From: Poecilobothrus nobilitatus
Taxonomy: Eukaryota > Arthropoda > Insecta > Diptera > Dolichopodidae
DNA: 64,000 nucleotides
NCBI GenBank assembly: GCA_947095535.1
Contig: OX352773.1
Location: 1,736,001 to 1,800,000 of the forward strand
Direction of reading: 5' to 3'
A program made the translations under genes and the position numbers. Each line of letters starts with the position of its first letter. The first letter of the stretch is position 1. Of the stretch, positions 23,011 to 36,110 are shown in pieces. Below the pieces are notes generated by a model. The model was not told where the DNA came from. It did no database searches and was given only the letters and a program-made list of their open reading frames with translations.

Positions 23011-25163
23011 ATTTTTCTTTAAATTTCTCGGGAAACTCTGGGTAATCCTTCTACATAGTGATATATATAATAGTGTAGATTTAAATGAGGTGAGTATATT
23101 GTTGTACGTATTTGTGTACTTATAAGTTATAGGAAAAAAAATGTTGAATGAAATATTTGTAGAGACAAGTTGTGACGTATGACGGTAATTATAATAATGT
23201 GTATACATATTATATGCATTATACATACTAACTAACAATATTAAAAAGACCCATTACAAGATGGGCGCACGGCGAATAAAAAAGTTTTGCCACATATTTC
23301 AATTTGTAAATAGATCTTTTATTGAACGGTTATTTTCAAACATTTCTATTTTCAACAATCAGATTTCTAATTTTTAACAAATTTTTAAGAAAAAAATATT
23401 TGATTTGAATGAAAAAAGTGCAATATTATTGAATTTTAGAATTTGTGATGCATACATAATATACTAACATACATATATAGGTATACATACAATATAAATC
23501 ATAATATTGATTTTTATACAAACTTCAACAAATAATTTTGTGAAGAAAATTATTTTGTACATTTATTATAAATTTTAAAGATCTTGGTACCATTAAATTT
23601 TATTTTCAAAAAAGTTTTAACATACATACATACCTACATATGTGTGTATGTACAATACAACGTACATACATATATGTAACTTGTTTTTTACAGGTTTAAT
23701 TCAATTCAATTTTGACAGTAAAAATACAAATATTTTTTCATATTATCTTACATTAATGGAAGCTACGAATTTTTATTAGAATAATTACTAAACTAATACT
23801 CATTCCAATAATAGCAAATTTCTATATACAACAAGCGGTGCAGAAATTTTTTAACTTAATTTATTTTTACAAAATGTACTTCAATACACAATTTGTCTGT
23901 AATGTATGATATGACATAATATTATATTATGTATGGTATTGTTGTAGTGTTTGTTTTGTTTTCATTTTCATTCTTACACAAAACAGAAAAAAACAAAAAA
24001 TACGTAAATAGATACCTAACACTATACTAAGTAGCTCTATAAATACAACTATATAATATTCATATTCAAACTATGTATAAATGTATGTGTATACTGTAGT
24101 GTATAGTAATAGCATATATTGTATAGAAAAGGAACATAAACAAAAATACGTACATAGCTAATGGATACTTGACACTACATGCATACTTATACATGCATAC
24201 AGAGATATGGATACTTAACACTACATGCATAGCTCTATAAATATTATGTATATTATTGATATATTTGAATATGATTCATATTCAAACTATGTATATGTAT
24301 AGCAATAGCATATATTGTATGGAAACATAAAATTCGGAAAAAAAAAAAAAAAAAGGAGAAAAACAAGTATAATATTTTAGGTATATTAGGTAATATATTA
24401 GGTATATTAGGTATTAGGGGCAAGTATAATATATTACATAGGTATACGAACACTGAATCTGAAATTGTGTGAATATATAATGCAGGTACCCAAACGAATA
24501 TTCAATTTACTTGAATTTTAGTATGTTTCCATTTCAATTGGTTTTTTTTAATTGTTTTTCTTTTTCGTGCGTGATAAATTCTTATTACTATCCACTTAAT
24601 TTAAGTAAATTTTTGTAAAGGTATACATATATGGGCTAGCACGAATTTTGTAATCACGTGGTTATTGCAACTACTTATTGATATTGTAGACAGTAATAGA
24701 CATACTTTGATTTTAAGATTCTAAGAGATTGCATTTAACAAATAAAACCGACAGAGACGAGTTAATATAAAAGCATATAATCATATAATATAAGTAGAAT
24801 TAGAATCTAAAGAGTATGGTTAATGGTTATATATGTTATGATTGTTTTTAGTTTTTTTTTTAACAAAAAAAAATAATGATTTGAATTTATTATATTTAGA
24901 CATGCAGTAGTAACAGTATATATATCGTATATGTATATACGATACCTTTTTCATTCAGAAAATAATTCTTTAAGAATCTTCTAAGAGATTATATGAATTG
25001 TTGTTTTATTTCAGAAATTCTCTTTGCTCATAAAAACAAATGTCAAGTCAAGTCAACCAATACTCAATACAACTCTATGAAATTTATGATTGTGCAAAAT
25101 AAACAATAATAGAAATAAATTGAAATTAAAATTAGGAAAAAGGAAGGTTTACTTTTTATATTT
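23011..25163. other. A/T-rich stretch with CATA/TGTA-type microsatellites
   Basis: Imperfect (TACA)n/(TGTA)n at about 23625-23670, a direct repeat of a TGGATACTTRACACTACATGC-like phrase near 24160-24230, a poly(A) run at about 24338-24353 and spaced TTAGGTATA repeats at about 24378-24420. No gene recognised. Confidence 0.55.
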
Positions 25164-26740
25164 ATACCCGTACGATAGGATCGGGTATAATAAAATTACT
25201 CCTCCGTTTGTAACACCTCGAAATAAGCAAGCTAGATATACCTTCAAAGGTATGGATCGGATCAGAAAAAAATTCTAAGACTTTTGAGCCATGTCCGTCC
25301 GTCCGTCCGTCAGCACGCTAACTCAAAAACTAAGAAAGCTAGAATCTTCATATTTACACAAAATATTCTGGGAGTAATTTGTAGGTTCCCTATTTTTTTT
25401 GGTTGAGTTTGGACCAAACCTTAGGGTAGCTCTCGAACACCTAACTTTTAGATCCCCACATTTTTTTTGAAATAGAGCTATGAAATTTTAACTGTTGATA
25501 GATGTCACAAAAATATTAATTTTATTTTTTATAACTTTTTTTGTACCCCCACCCGTTACGGAGCTACACCTCCCCAAAGGTTCAAAAAAGCTCTATATTT
25601 AAATTGTTATAGCACAAGTTGTATAAGGTATATCTTCATTTTGAAAACGCCGAACGATTACTAATTTTATTAGCTTTAAAAGTATATATACAATAAATAT
25701 ATTTTTGTGGCATACGGTGTCTTAATTTACCGTTATGCGAAACTAAAATTTTGCAAAATCCTTTAAGCCTTCTATCTTCTAAACGGTTTAAGTTAGAAAC
25801 TTGGAATTTTGATAGAAGTTGGATCTTTGAAAATAAGTATGAGTCATTTCAGAAATTTTTTTTGTATCAACCCCCGTTTAGGAGCTGTAAGGGGTCAAAA
25901 ACTGAAAATTTCCTATTTTTAAACACCTGTAACTTGAACACCTGTTAAAAGTTTTTTAAAGTAATACACAAAAATTAAAGCTTTAACATTATACTCTTAT
26001 TTCTGTTAACAACTTTTTTTAATAATATAGGGTTACTTTATAATTGACGAAAGTGTTACTTGATTTTTTCAAATTTTCTAACAAATTTCTTCTTTAAAAC
26101 GAATTTTTTGCATTTGTTTTACTCGATAATTTGAAATTGTTGAGGATATAATGCGTAGTACAAAAAAATGTAAATAAATAAACAACATAACGGTTGCTTC
26201 AAGAATTTTTATTTATATGATATTGATATATATACATACTTATATAATATCATGTTTATTTACATATCGTATATGTTACTAGTGAATGAATGATAAGAGT
26301 ATAGATGTATATTATATAGCGCTGTATTTACATACATATATGTATTTTATTGTACTTATAAGAAATTATTCTGTCAATGGAATATTTAAATATAATATAA
26401 TATAATATTTAAAATTATATTTACTATTTTGTACTAAGTAAATTTAATATACATTTACCGCTTAGTATTAAATGGTACTATAGAATATTTGAAAAAGTTT
26501 TGGATTGATAATCGTTATGTGGACGGTTAGAATCTGCTTTTGAAGAATGTACATATAAACATATAGTTTAAATATATGTACAACCCGTAGTTCTAGAAAT
26601 TATAAAATTCACCCAAATTATTTTAAAATACTAAAATATTAAAAAAATAATATTGTAAGCAGAGTGACAGGCTGTGAACATACTAACGGTTCGTACGGGT
26701 ATCTAAGAGTTGACAAAGGCAACTGTATTCTTCCTCGTTT
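25164..26740 (+). repeat. Rep-A dispersed repeat, copy 1 (full length)
   Basis: Starts ATACCCGTACGATAGGATCG, then the terminal module with a short palindrome around ATACCTTCAAAGGTAT and a GTCC array (about 25290-25312). The interior is noncoding. The right end holds TCGTACGGGTAT (about 26690-26702), the inverse of the left terminus, and stops at TTCTTCCTCGTTT. The whole 1.58 kb is repeated at 58724-60353 in reverse, with few visible differences, and in shortened form at 28104-29450. No ORF of note. It is probably a non-autonomous mobile element. Confidence 0.85.
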
Positions 26741-28103
26741 TTGTTTTTGTTAGGTTTAGTTATTTAGATTTACTGTTTAGTCACTGCTGGTTTGGTTATT
26801 ACAGGCAATTTTGTAGAGAGAGAAATTAAAAAATAAGAACTAAAATGTTGGCAATTTATTATGCAAAAACAGAATTTTTCAACTTAAATGCGAAGGATCT
26901 TATTGTTCTGCAGTAGAAAATAATAAATGATATTATTTTAATAAAATTTAGAATATTTTCTATCAACTATGACGATCTTTTTAAAAATTTAATCATTTTC
27001 ATACTTAAAATTGAATTTTAGAAAAACTCTACTGAAATTGAAAAATTCACGCCCACTTTTATTAAAGTGTCTAAGCACAGTACGTCACTACTGAATAAAA
27101 AAGCGAAGTCATATTTTTGTATGTAAATGCAAATAATGTAAATGCAAATAAAATGAATAAGAACAAAAGAATTAAAGAATGCTAGAAAATAGAGAAATAT
27201 TATCTTACGCACATCATTAGCGTGTATACTTCCTTTCAACTTCGATTAAAATTTTCTACAAGAAAGATTCGTTTCGTATCTTACTCCGTCCGAGGCAATA
27301 GAGTTTATTTTATACTTTTATAGGATTAACTACCGCAATCACATGCAGAGTTACTTTAATCTGCCATTTCGAAACGACTAGAGTTAAATATGAATTTGAA
27401 CTGTCAAAATTAGATTGGAACTTTTATTTATTTCAAACCAATAATGAAATTTTTCAAAAATAAGCTTAATTATAATCAATTATCAGTTCTCCTAAAAAAA
27501 ATGAACTCTATTAACTCGATTCTGGTGTTTTGAAGCGATATTTAGCGACTTTTATCTGTCATAGTGTTAATTAAACACCAGAGAGTTAAAAACGAAACGC
27601 ACTCCTGTAGGTTGTATTGCTTGTATTCGTAATCAGCAGTGGTTTAGTAAATGCATTTGCTAATAATATAATATCGTAATGTAAGTAAATGTATGTACAT
27701 CTAAAGAGTAAATCGTTTAAGAATCAAACGAGAATCATATCAATTATCAGGCCATGAACTGCAGAGAGTAAAAGCTTAATAAGTGGTCAACAAATTTACA
27801 CGTAGTCTTATGAAAAAAATAAAGGGTCAACTATAAATCTTAAAATAACACAAAAACCATTTACTTTATTCAATTTGGTCCAAAGGGAAAATTAAAGTCG
27901 CTTCTTTTTTGCATAATTCATTAAAGAAAAATATTTTAAAATATAATGTTTTCATCCATAAATATGTATACTTTTTAAAACTAATAACGAACAAAAAAAA
28001 TTAAAATGAATTATTATCTCTTACTCCACTGTTAACTTGTTTTTTTATGGGGTGTACCAAAATATTGAATAAATTGCTTACCAGAATTTGTGACTCCCTT
28101 TTT
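26741..28103. other. A/T-rich stretch with one stem-loop
   Basis: An imperfect inverted repeat at 27511-27530 and 27573-27589 (core CTGGTGTTT / AAACACCAG, with outer TTAACTC / GAGTTAA) has a loop of about 42 nt. Nothing else recognised. Confidence 0.5.
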
Positions 28104-29450
28104 ATACCCGTACGATAAGGATCGGGTATATTAAAATTTCTCCTCCGTTTGTAACACCTTGAAATAAGAGAAACAGATATACCTTCAAAGGTATGGATCG
28201 GATCAGAATCAAATTCTGAGTCGATTAAGCATTGTCCGTCCGTCTGTACCTCAGCAAGATAACTCAAAAACTAAGAAAGCTAGAGTCTTGAAATTAACAC
28301 AAAGTATTCTTACATGAATTTGTAGGTTCCCTATTTTTTTAGGTGTAGAAGGTATATCTTCAATTTGAACCCACAAATGATTACTGCTTTTATTAGCTTT
28401 AACAATAAATATACAATAAATAATTAATTTACCGTTATGTGAAACTCACATTTTGTAAAATTGTTGACTCCTTCTATCTTCAATTTGAACCCACAAATGA
28501 TTACTGCTTTTATTAGCTTTAACAATAAATATACAATAAATAATTAATTTACCGTTATGTGAAACTCACATTTTGTAAAATTGTTGACTCCTTCTATCTT
28601 TCAAACGGTTTAAGTTAGAAACTTGAAATTTTGAGAGAAGTTAGATCCTTGAAAATAAGTATGAGTCATTTCAGAAAATAATTTTTTATTGCCCCGTTTC
28701 GGAGCTGTATGGGGTCAAAAACTAAAAAATTCCTTATTTTTAAACACCTCTAACTTGAACACCTGCTCAAATTATTTGAAGTAATACATAAAAATTAAAG
28801 CTTCATTATTATACTTTTATTTTTTATTAGCAACTTTTAACACCTTGTAACAAATAAACAAATATAGGGTTACATTAAAATTGAAGAAAGTGTGACTTGA
28901 TTTTTTTTCAATTTTTCTAACAAATTTCAACGATTTTTTTGCATTTTTTTTTACTCGACAATTTGAAATTGTTTAGGATGTTGCATAGTACAAAAAATTT
29001 AAATAAATAAAAAATATAACGGTTGCTTGAAGAATTTATATTTATATGATATTAGTATACATACTTATGTATATAACTCATGTTTATTTACATATCGTAT
29101 ATGTTACTGATGAATGAATGATATATAATACATACGTATAGTATAAATTAATATAGATTTGCCGCTTAGTATTAAATAGTACTAGTTTTATCATATTTGG
29201 AAAAGTGTTGGATTGCTAAACGTCAGGTGGAAGATTAGAATCTGCTTTTGAAGAATGTATAAACATATAGTTTGAATATTATATGTACAAACCATAGTTC
29301 TAGAAATTATAAAATTCACCAAAATTATTTTAAAACACTGAAGAAATAAAAAAATAATATTATAAGCAGAGTGACAAACTATGACCCTAACGGATTCGAT
29401 TCGTATTCATATCTAAGAGTTGATAAAGACAACTGTATTCTTCCTCGTTT
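28104..29450 (+). repeat. Rep-A, copy 2, internally deleted and duplicated
   Basis: Same order of landmarks as 25164-26740: ATACCCGTACGATAAGGATC, TATACCTTCAAAGGTATGG, a GTCC tract, AACGGTTGCTTGAAGAAT, and a right end TTCTTCCTCGTTT. It has lost roughly 250 bp near 28348 and carries a perfect 120-bp tandem duplication (see 28361-28600). More diverged from copy 1 than copy 3 is. Confidence 0.85.
28361..28600 (+). repeat. Exact 120-bp tandem duplication
   Basis: 28361-28480 and 28481-28600 read identically base for base, each starting CAATTTGAACCCACAAATGA and ending CTCCTTCTATCTT. Perfect identity in a decayed element means it arose recently, or is an assembly artefact. Confidence 0.95.
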
Positions 29451-30534
29451 TATGTACTCGAAATAGGGCTGAAAAATATGAGTTGAAATTATTTTCTAAC
29501 AAGGGGAAGGAAAAAATTTTAAATTTTAATTATAAGACATTTTTAAAATGTTTAAATAAAATTAAAAATATTAAAACTCAATTTAATTATTATAGTACTT
29601 ACCCATTTCACATACAATTTTTATATAAATTTTAGGTTATGTTTAAAAGCTTTCAAACAAATTTTTTTAAAATTAAAAAAATTTCAACACATATGCTACT
29701 TCATGAATCGCGAGAATCGATTGCAATCCTCTCACAACTACATTCATGTGTTTTCAGTTCATGGCCTGTTTACTTAGGTCTTGGAATCAAACCACATTTC
29801 TTTTCATATTTGTTTACCTCTTTTCTTCTTAGAATCAGTATTTAGTAAGAAATATTGTGAATGTGTATGCTCCAAAATTAAAAAAAAGGCCAGCAAATAG
29901 CAGTAGCAGGAGATTGTCCTTTATTATATAAAAGGATTATATGTAGATACGTATGTTTATCCAATTTTCAATATTCAATTGTTTATTTTTATTATTTTAT
30001 CTATTTTTTTTGGCATTCATGATTCATCTTGATTTTGGCATCTTCTTCTTTTATTGAGTACTAATTGGACAATTATAACAATCACACCTTCTTGGTGTCA
30101 ACAACCTACGCTAATCACCTTGACATTTTATCATATCAACAAGCATTGTCGAGCGATAATAATAGCAAAACAATATATGAACATAAAGGAATATGGATGT
30201 AAATGAAAGGTTTAAGCACCTTTTTAATCCTTAAATTAACGCTACATAAATTTTCTTAATAACTTATGTGGCTTATAATATGTGTACACAAGTGTCCTAT
30301 TTTTTGCATGTTGTTTTCAATAAATCTCCTCGTAAAAATATAAAGGATCAAGAACATATATCAATTATTTACATAACAAATACGGATACACATCTAATAT
30401 TTTTAAATTCACAATTGAACCGCCTTCACCCAAACCACCTTAAATTATAAAAATATTTCATTTTTTGTCGTATTTTCAATCAAATAGATCTAGATATATT
30501 AAAAAAAGAAGTATATCTTCGTTTTTAATTTTAA
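29451..30534. other. A/T-rich stretch, nothing recognised
   Basis: Only short ORFs without family resemblance (29420-29845, 30268-30450). Confidence 0.45.
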
Positions 30535-31466
30535 CACATTTTCAAAACAATTTTGAAAAAATGTGCTATTAGTTTCATTCTCTCTGTCAGTTTGTATATC
30601 CGTTCGTCTTACCATTCATCTGGGTGTTTCACAAGTTTCACAATTTTCACAACAATTATTTAAAATAAAGCAATGAAATTTTAACTACGAATAAGTATCG
30701 TAGTGGATAAGTAGTGGAACAATTTTTGTTATAGCCCCACCAATAATGGAGCTACAGCTTTTCGAAGAAAAAAAAATGACATATATTTAAATTGTTATAA
30801 CAAAAGTTCTATAAGGTATAATCTAATATAGAAAGAGAAACGCTAAACGATAGCTGCTGTTATAAGCTTGTTAGATATAATTATACATATAAAATAAATA
30901 CATATCTAGTTTTGTCATGCGTTATTTTAATTTACCGTTAGGCGAAACTAAGTTTTTTAAGTTAGAAATTCGAAATTTTTGAGTTAGATCTTTGGAAATA
31001 AGTATGAGGTATTTCATAAAATATTTTTGTGTCGCCCACCGTTTAGGAAGAAGTAAAAAACTGAAAATTCTCTATTTTTAAACACCTGTAACTCGATCAA
31101 GCTCAAATGTTTTTGAAGTCATATACAAAATTTAAAACTCAACATTATATTTTTATTTGTGTTAACAACTTTTCTTAATAATACAGGGTAAATTACCTTA
31201 AAATATTATTAATTAATAATAATATAATATAAATTAGTTTAAATTTAATGTAAGAATTATTTGATTTTCCCCACCAACTTAAATTTTCGCTAACAAATTT
31301 TTTTAAAAATTTTTTTTTAATTTTATTTATATTATTATTAATTTATTTTATTCAATACTTATATACCTACTTATATACTCTTTACTCAAAACTTATTCTA
31401 CGAGTAGAATATTTTTCAATTTTGGAAATGTACTTTTTTGAAAACTTTTGGCTTTTCATTACTTGT
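30535..31466 (+). repeat. Rep-A/Rep-C-related repeat (variant), copy 1
   Basis: Interior phrases match Rep-A (TTTACCGTTAGGCGAAACTA, AACACCTGTAACT, GTTAACAACTTTTCTTAATA). The outer ends resemble Rep-C: CACATTTTCAAAA on the left and TTTTGGAAATGTAC on the right. The same variant occurs at 44475-45090. It links the two families. Confidence 0.65.
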
Positions 31467-33778
31467 TTAGTTTGGATTTATATCATATAATATATAATAT
31501 GTTTAATTACTCTCAGCTCTTTGAAATTTAAAAACAATAGAACAAAAAACATTGAGAATTATTTGAACATGAATTATCGTCGTAATGGGAAATTTTCATT
31601 ATTTTTTGATAAAAATCTGAAGCTAATAAAAATTTCGGAACGGGATGTATATATAGATAATTTTACAGTGGTAATAGAAAAGAATGCAAGACTGATGCTT
31701 AATGTTACAAAAAAAGTAAAAGCGAAAACAAAAATACAATAAAAAATAAAATAACATAAATTTTTCCTCTTGCAGGTTTTCCGTGTTTTCCGCCTTACAG
31801 CTTAATAAATATTTCAAATTTTTCGTTATCCTTTAAGGACGTGGAAGCAACCATTATATTTTTATTTTTGTTTTACACAATGTTACAAACATTAACATTT
31901 GAACAAATATATTCTGTGTTGTAGACGTTGGAATAGTTATACACATAATGAAACAATTGTGCCAAAAACAACAGTTTAAAAAAAGAGAAAAAAAGATAGA
32001 ATGAAGAAAGAAAACCAACAATAAAATAAACAAAAGGAAATATGAAATTAAGAATTTAAACGTTGAACTATTTTCCTATATACAAATTTTCATACTCACA
32101 TTAGCAAATTACATATATTATATTAAAGTAAGGCCTGATTAGATATTATTACATATGGTATTCTATTGACAATAAGTACATATTTCTCTTTAATTTTATG
32201 TAATTAAAATTAAGAAGTAAGTATACGGTAATTCCCATAAATACAAGCCGTTACGGAAAACAGCACTTGGTCAGAGTGACCTATTGGTAAACTAATAATA
32301 TCTATCTATTTTAATTTAGAATATAATTGTTGATCCATTTTTAATAAACAACAACATAATTTTTTTACAACAACTAAACCCGACAAACTAAATTTGTCAA
32401 TATTTTCATTTAAATATTCAAAAAAAACTTTTAAAAAGGAAATTTCATATTATTTTTATGAGTTTATACGTATCCTTTGTATTTTTTTTTTTAATTTTGT
32501 GTGCCTTGATTCCTATATTTTTTTTACAATGACTAAAAAAATTTTATTACAAAATCGCAAAATGCGTGTATTTAAAGTTTTATGTTTTATTTGTTATTTT
32601 ATGATTTTTTGTCTTTACTTCTTTAATTTTCCATTCTAATGTTCTAATGCTTTTTAACAAGTGAATTTTATTGCGTTTATTTTTCTTGTTTTTTTTTTAT
32701 TTTATTTTTTTTTATACGTGTTAGTTTATAAATTCAAACCTCCCTACAATTTATGTTAAAATGTATATTTTGTTTTAATAAAATATTGTGTTTTTATAAT
32801 CGTGCCAACTTTTCTTTAAATATTCACCTGAATAGGCAAATAAAAAAAAAAGAATGAATGGTAAAGGAAAAGGAAGGAAATGTTAAAAAAATGTAACAAT
32901 TATGTACATACTAGATTTTATTTTTTATTTCATTATACGAAGATATGAATCATTCATATGTGACAATACAGGTACAATATTAAAAAAACAAAAATGAAGA
33001 GAATGCGAAAATTAAAGAAATAACATCGAAAAAATGATTTTAATCTTCTTATGACTGACAATTCCAAAACAAATAAATTAACATTGTTGCTATTGAAGAC
33101 TTTTGTCTACTGTGATACCAATTAATTTTTAATAAGTTGAAATGATCGCGCTCTTTACTGCAACATGTAAACAGGTAACATATGGTTTAAACTTAACTTC
33201 CTCATAATTTTACAATTCAGAATGTTAAGGAATTGAAAATTTATATAAAATATTTTATTTTCAACTTATTTACAAATATAAAATTGAAGGTTATAATTTC
33301 AACGATTTAAGGCAGAAGGCACCAACTATTTAGGCTATTGAGCCAAATATTGTAAGTTAAAATTCGTAATATAAATTTTAAAAACATTGACCTGTGGCTA
33401 TATAGCTATGTGCAGTTGAACTACAAAATTAAAATTAATTTTTCTGGTGTACCTATATAATATTTCGTAAGCAAAAATATAAAAAAACTCTATATGATAT
33501 TTTCCTTTTCATTATTTTTGCTTAGTTTAATTGTTTTTTTTCGTGCTACCCAAATTACGGTAAGTTGGAAAAGAGTTTCAGGGAAGAAAGATGATAGGGA
33601 AGAGTTGAAAGCTAAATTGGAGACGAACATGTACAAATTCTTTTTGAAAAGTTGTAAATTGTAAAATGAAGCATTTCTATCAGAGTAAAACACATTAGCC
33701 TCTTCAACATTTTGAGAGTTTCACAATAAATTTTCATAATCATAGTTTTACACTAACGAATTTTTACAATATTGAAAT
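31467..33778. other. A/T-rich stretch, nothing recognised
   Basis: Short A/T-biased ORFs on both strands (for example 31521-31742, 32394-32639, 33490-33693) have the composition of noncoding DNA and no motif. No repeat shared with the rest of the window was noticed. Confidence 0.45.
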
Positions 33779-34204
33779 GAACCACCATCCACTGATGGCG
33801 CTGACTCTGTGGTAAAATAATGATAATAATAATATGTAATACCAATAATAGCAGCCGCTACAGTGACAGTGGGGGTTGCCTTCAATAGTTGCCTCATGTA
33901 GTAATATATACTACTACTACATGTTGTAACTGTTGTGACGGCTTTAGTCACTGTTAGCAAAATAATAATAATAGGCGGATTCATTGTTTCCTTACAGTCC
34001 CACTCCCAATTCAATGTTTCCGTATCCATTTTCCTATCCTTTCCTATCCCTTTCCTATCCCACTCCCAATTCAATGTTTCCGTATCCATTTTCCTATCCT
34101 TTCCTATCCCTACTCCCTAGCCAATATACTGCGTTCGCAGGTAAGGATTTCAATCCACTATATTGGCTAAAGGGGGAGGTGGGTTTAGTCAGTAAGAATC
34201 CGAC
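33779..34204 (+). mobile_element. Rep-F: probable LINE 3' tail, with 60-bp tandem duplication
   Basis: Landmarks, in order: CACTGATGGCGCTGACTC, CTACAGTGACAGTGG, GGCGGATTCATTGTTTCCTT, CCCACTCCCAATTCAATG, GGGGGAGGTGGGTTTAGTCA. The block starting CACTCCCAATTCAATG occurs at 34001 and 34061, a 60-bp tandem duplication identical for about 50 bp. Relatives on the minus strand at 38150-38410 and 62322-62818 continue into a GGTGGGAAT hairpin and an A-rich end; this copy stops earlier and abuts a Rep-C copy. The ORFs here are chance products of the repeated sequence. Confidence 0.72.
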
Positions 34205-35085
34205 ACTACAACACAAGCTGTTTAGAATTGTGACTTGCACAAAAATTTGAAAATTTAAAAAAAAAAATTTAAGAAATTTTTTGTAATAAGAAAATATGTT
34301 AAAATAGGACTTTTCTGGAATTTTCAGCAGCTGTAAGTTCGGAACCCTTTATAACTAAGAAAAACCGTTAACACGCGTAAAAATATATTACTGAAGCTTT
34401 AATTTTTATGTCTTGCCGAAGAAAAATTTGTTCAGGTGCCTAAAAATAGCAAATTTTCAATTTTTCAGTCTAAAAGTTCTTTCTTGTCTCAAAATTTTAG
34501 GTTCCTATCTAAAGGCGTACCGGAGTTATGAAAAAAGAAATTTCATGCAAAATGTGCTTTTCACATAACGGCAAATTTAAATACTTAATTACAAAATATT
34601 GCATAATTTTAGTATTGCTTTATGTAGATAATAAAATTTTCGGTCTCCTGGCGGTTTTAAATTGCAAAACTATTACGCAGAGTCTAAAATATATACATCT
34701 GAAAATGGTGCTTTTTCGAAATTTTAAAGAGCTGTAACTCTGGAACCCTATATAACTAAAATAAACCTTTAACACACGTTAAAATATATTACTGTAGCTT
34801 TAATTTTTATATCATTTCGAAGTAAAATGTGTACAGGTTCCTAAGCTACAGCTGTTTAAAAATAGCAAATTTTCAATTTTTGAGCCGTAATAGCTCATAA
34901 ATAGGGGGGTGGCCCAAAAATATTTTCTGAGCAAACTTATACTAATTCTAAAAGTTCTTTCTTGCCTCAAAATTACAAGCCTCTATCTAAAAGCGTGCCG
35001 GAGTTATGAAAGTAGAAAAATCATGCAAAATTTGGTTTTCACATAACGGTAAATTTAAATACTAAATTTAAAAAAATTGGAAGTT
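34205..35085 (-). repeat. Rep-C copy
   Basis: Reverse complement of the Rep-C 3' part: AACACAAGCTGTTTAGAATT, GACTTGCAC, AAAAACCGTTAACAC and AGCAAATTTTCAATTTTT appear, with the central module present twice (about 34270-34740 and 34740-35070). It lies tail-to-tail with Rep-F. Confidence 0.75.
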
Positions 35086-36110
35086 GGTATTATGCTGAAA
35101 CGGTTTGACCAATTAAAAATTTGTTCAAGTATTGCACATTAAGACAGAAGCTCATTCAATGAATTCTGCCGTGATACATTAACGCATTTCGGCACGATAG
35201 ACTGCCAAAAAAGTATTTGTTCTTAATTTTTGTCTAATTTGGCAGGATGAATTTGCGGTTCTAAATAACGCATATGACAAATTTTTGTTAACATTCGCTA
35301 GCCCATTTCCACATGAGTACCTATTAAAAATATTCTGCCCAATATTTTGTATTGTATTATTGTATTTTTTGTATTATATCGTATTGTATTTTTTGTATAT
35401 TTCTAATATATAATAGTAATTAAAATAACCTTTTTAAGTATTTTAAGAATACTGTGTTTAAGTTTTAACAACATAACATTTCCGACCGTTATTAAAGAAC
35501 AGAAATAATCCCCTCCATACGACAATCATCATGTCATCATTCAGGAATGCATTACTGAGATGTGGTCTACCTATATAAGATGCATGTGTATAATATATTT
35601 CTCAAAAAATATCATTGAAATATGTGTACTATATGTGTACAATGTGCTTATGTTTAAAAATACTATAAATACAATCAATTAAATTAGAAAATATATTCAC
35701 ATTTATGTACAGTATTTAATCAAAAATGAGTACATACATATTAAAAGAACAGAAACCTTATATTCTTATCCATATACAGTTTTACACATATTTTTAGCAT
35801 AATATTATATCAGTTTAAAAACGTAATTACTTATTAGAAAAAGTTAACGTAAAAAACTGGTTGATTTATAAAGATAAAAACCAATCCTGTCCTTTTTTGG
35901 TAAAAATATGTTAAACAGAACCTGAGATGTATGCATTTAAAAAGAAGTTTTTTCAAAATTTGAAGAGCTACAGGTGCCGTAGGAGCTGTAACGGTGAGAC
36001 TACATAAAAAACATAAAGTGACATTACTTACGAAAAAAAATGTATTACATTGTGGTCTTTTATAATTGAAATGCAATTTAATGCTTCGGTATTAGTGAAT
36101 TTATTATGGA
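35086..36110. other. A/T-rich stretch, nothing recognised
   Basis: Small tandem TTTTGTATTGTATTATTGTA-like pattern at about 35350-35400. No gene seen. Confidence 0.45.

Noticed and set aside
24378..24425. Spaced TTAGG motifs suggesting a telomeric (insect TTAGG) tract
   Set aside because: The motif is embedded in TTAGGTATA-type units with irregular spacing and is very short. It is a local microsatellite-like tract, not a telomere array.
27018..27239. Minus-strand ORF of 73 codons rich in Phe, Ile and Tyr
   Set aside because: A/T-driven composition, no motif and no conservation cue; treated as chance.
33748..34250. Overlapping ORFs on both strands with a repeated WEWD or SYPF pattern
   Set aside because: They arise from the 60-bp tandem duplication in Rep-F, exist on both strands and have no start context or family match.
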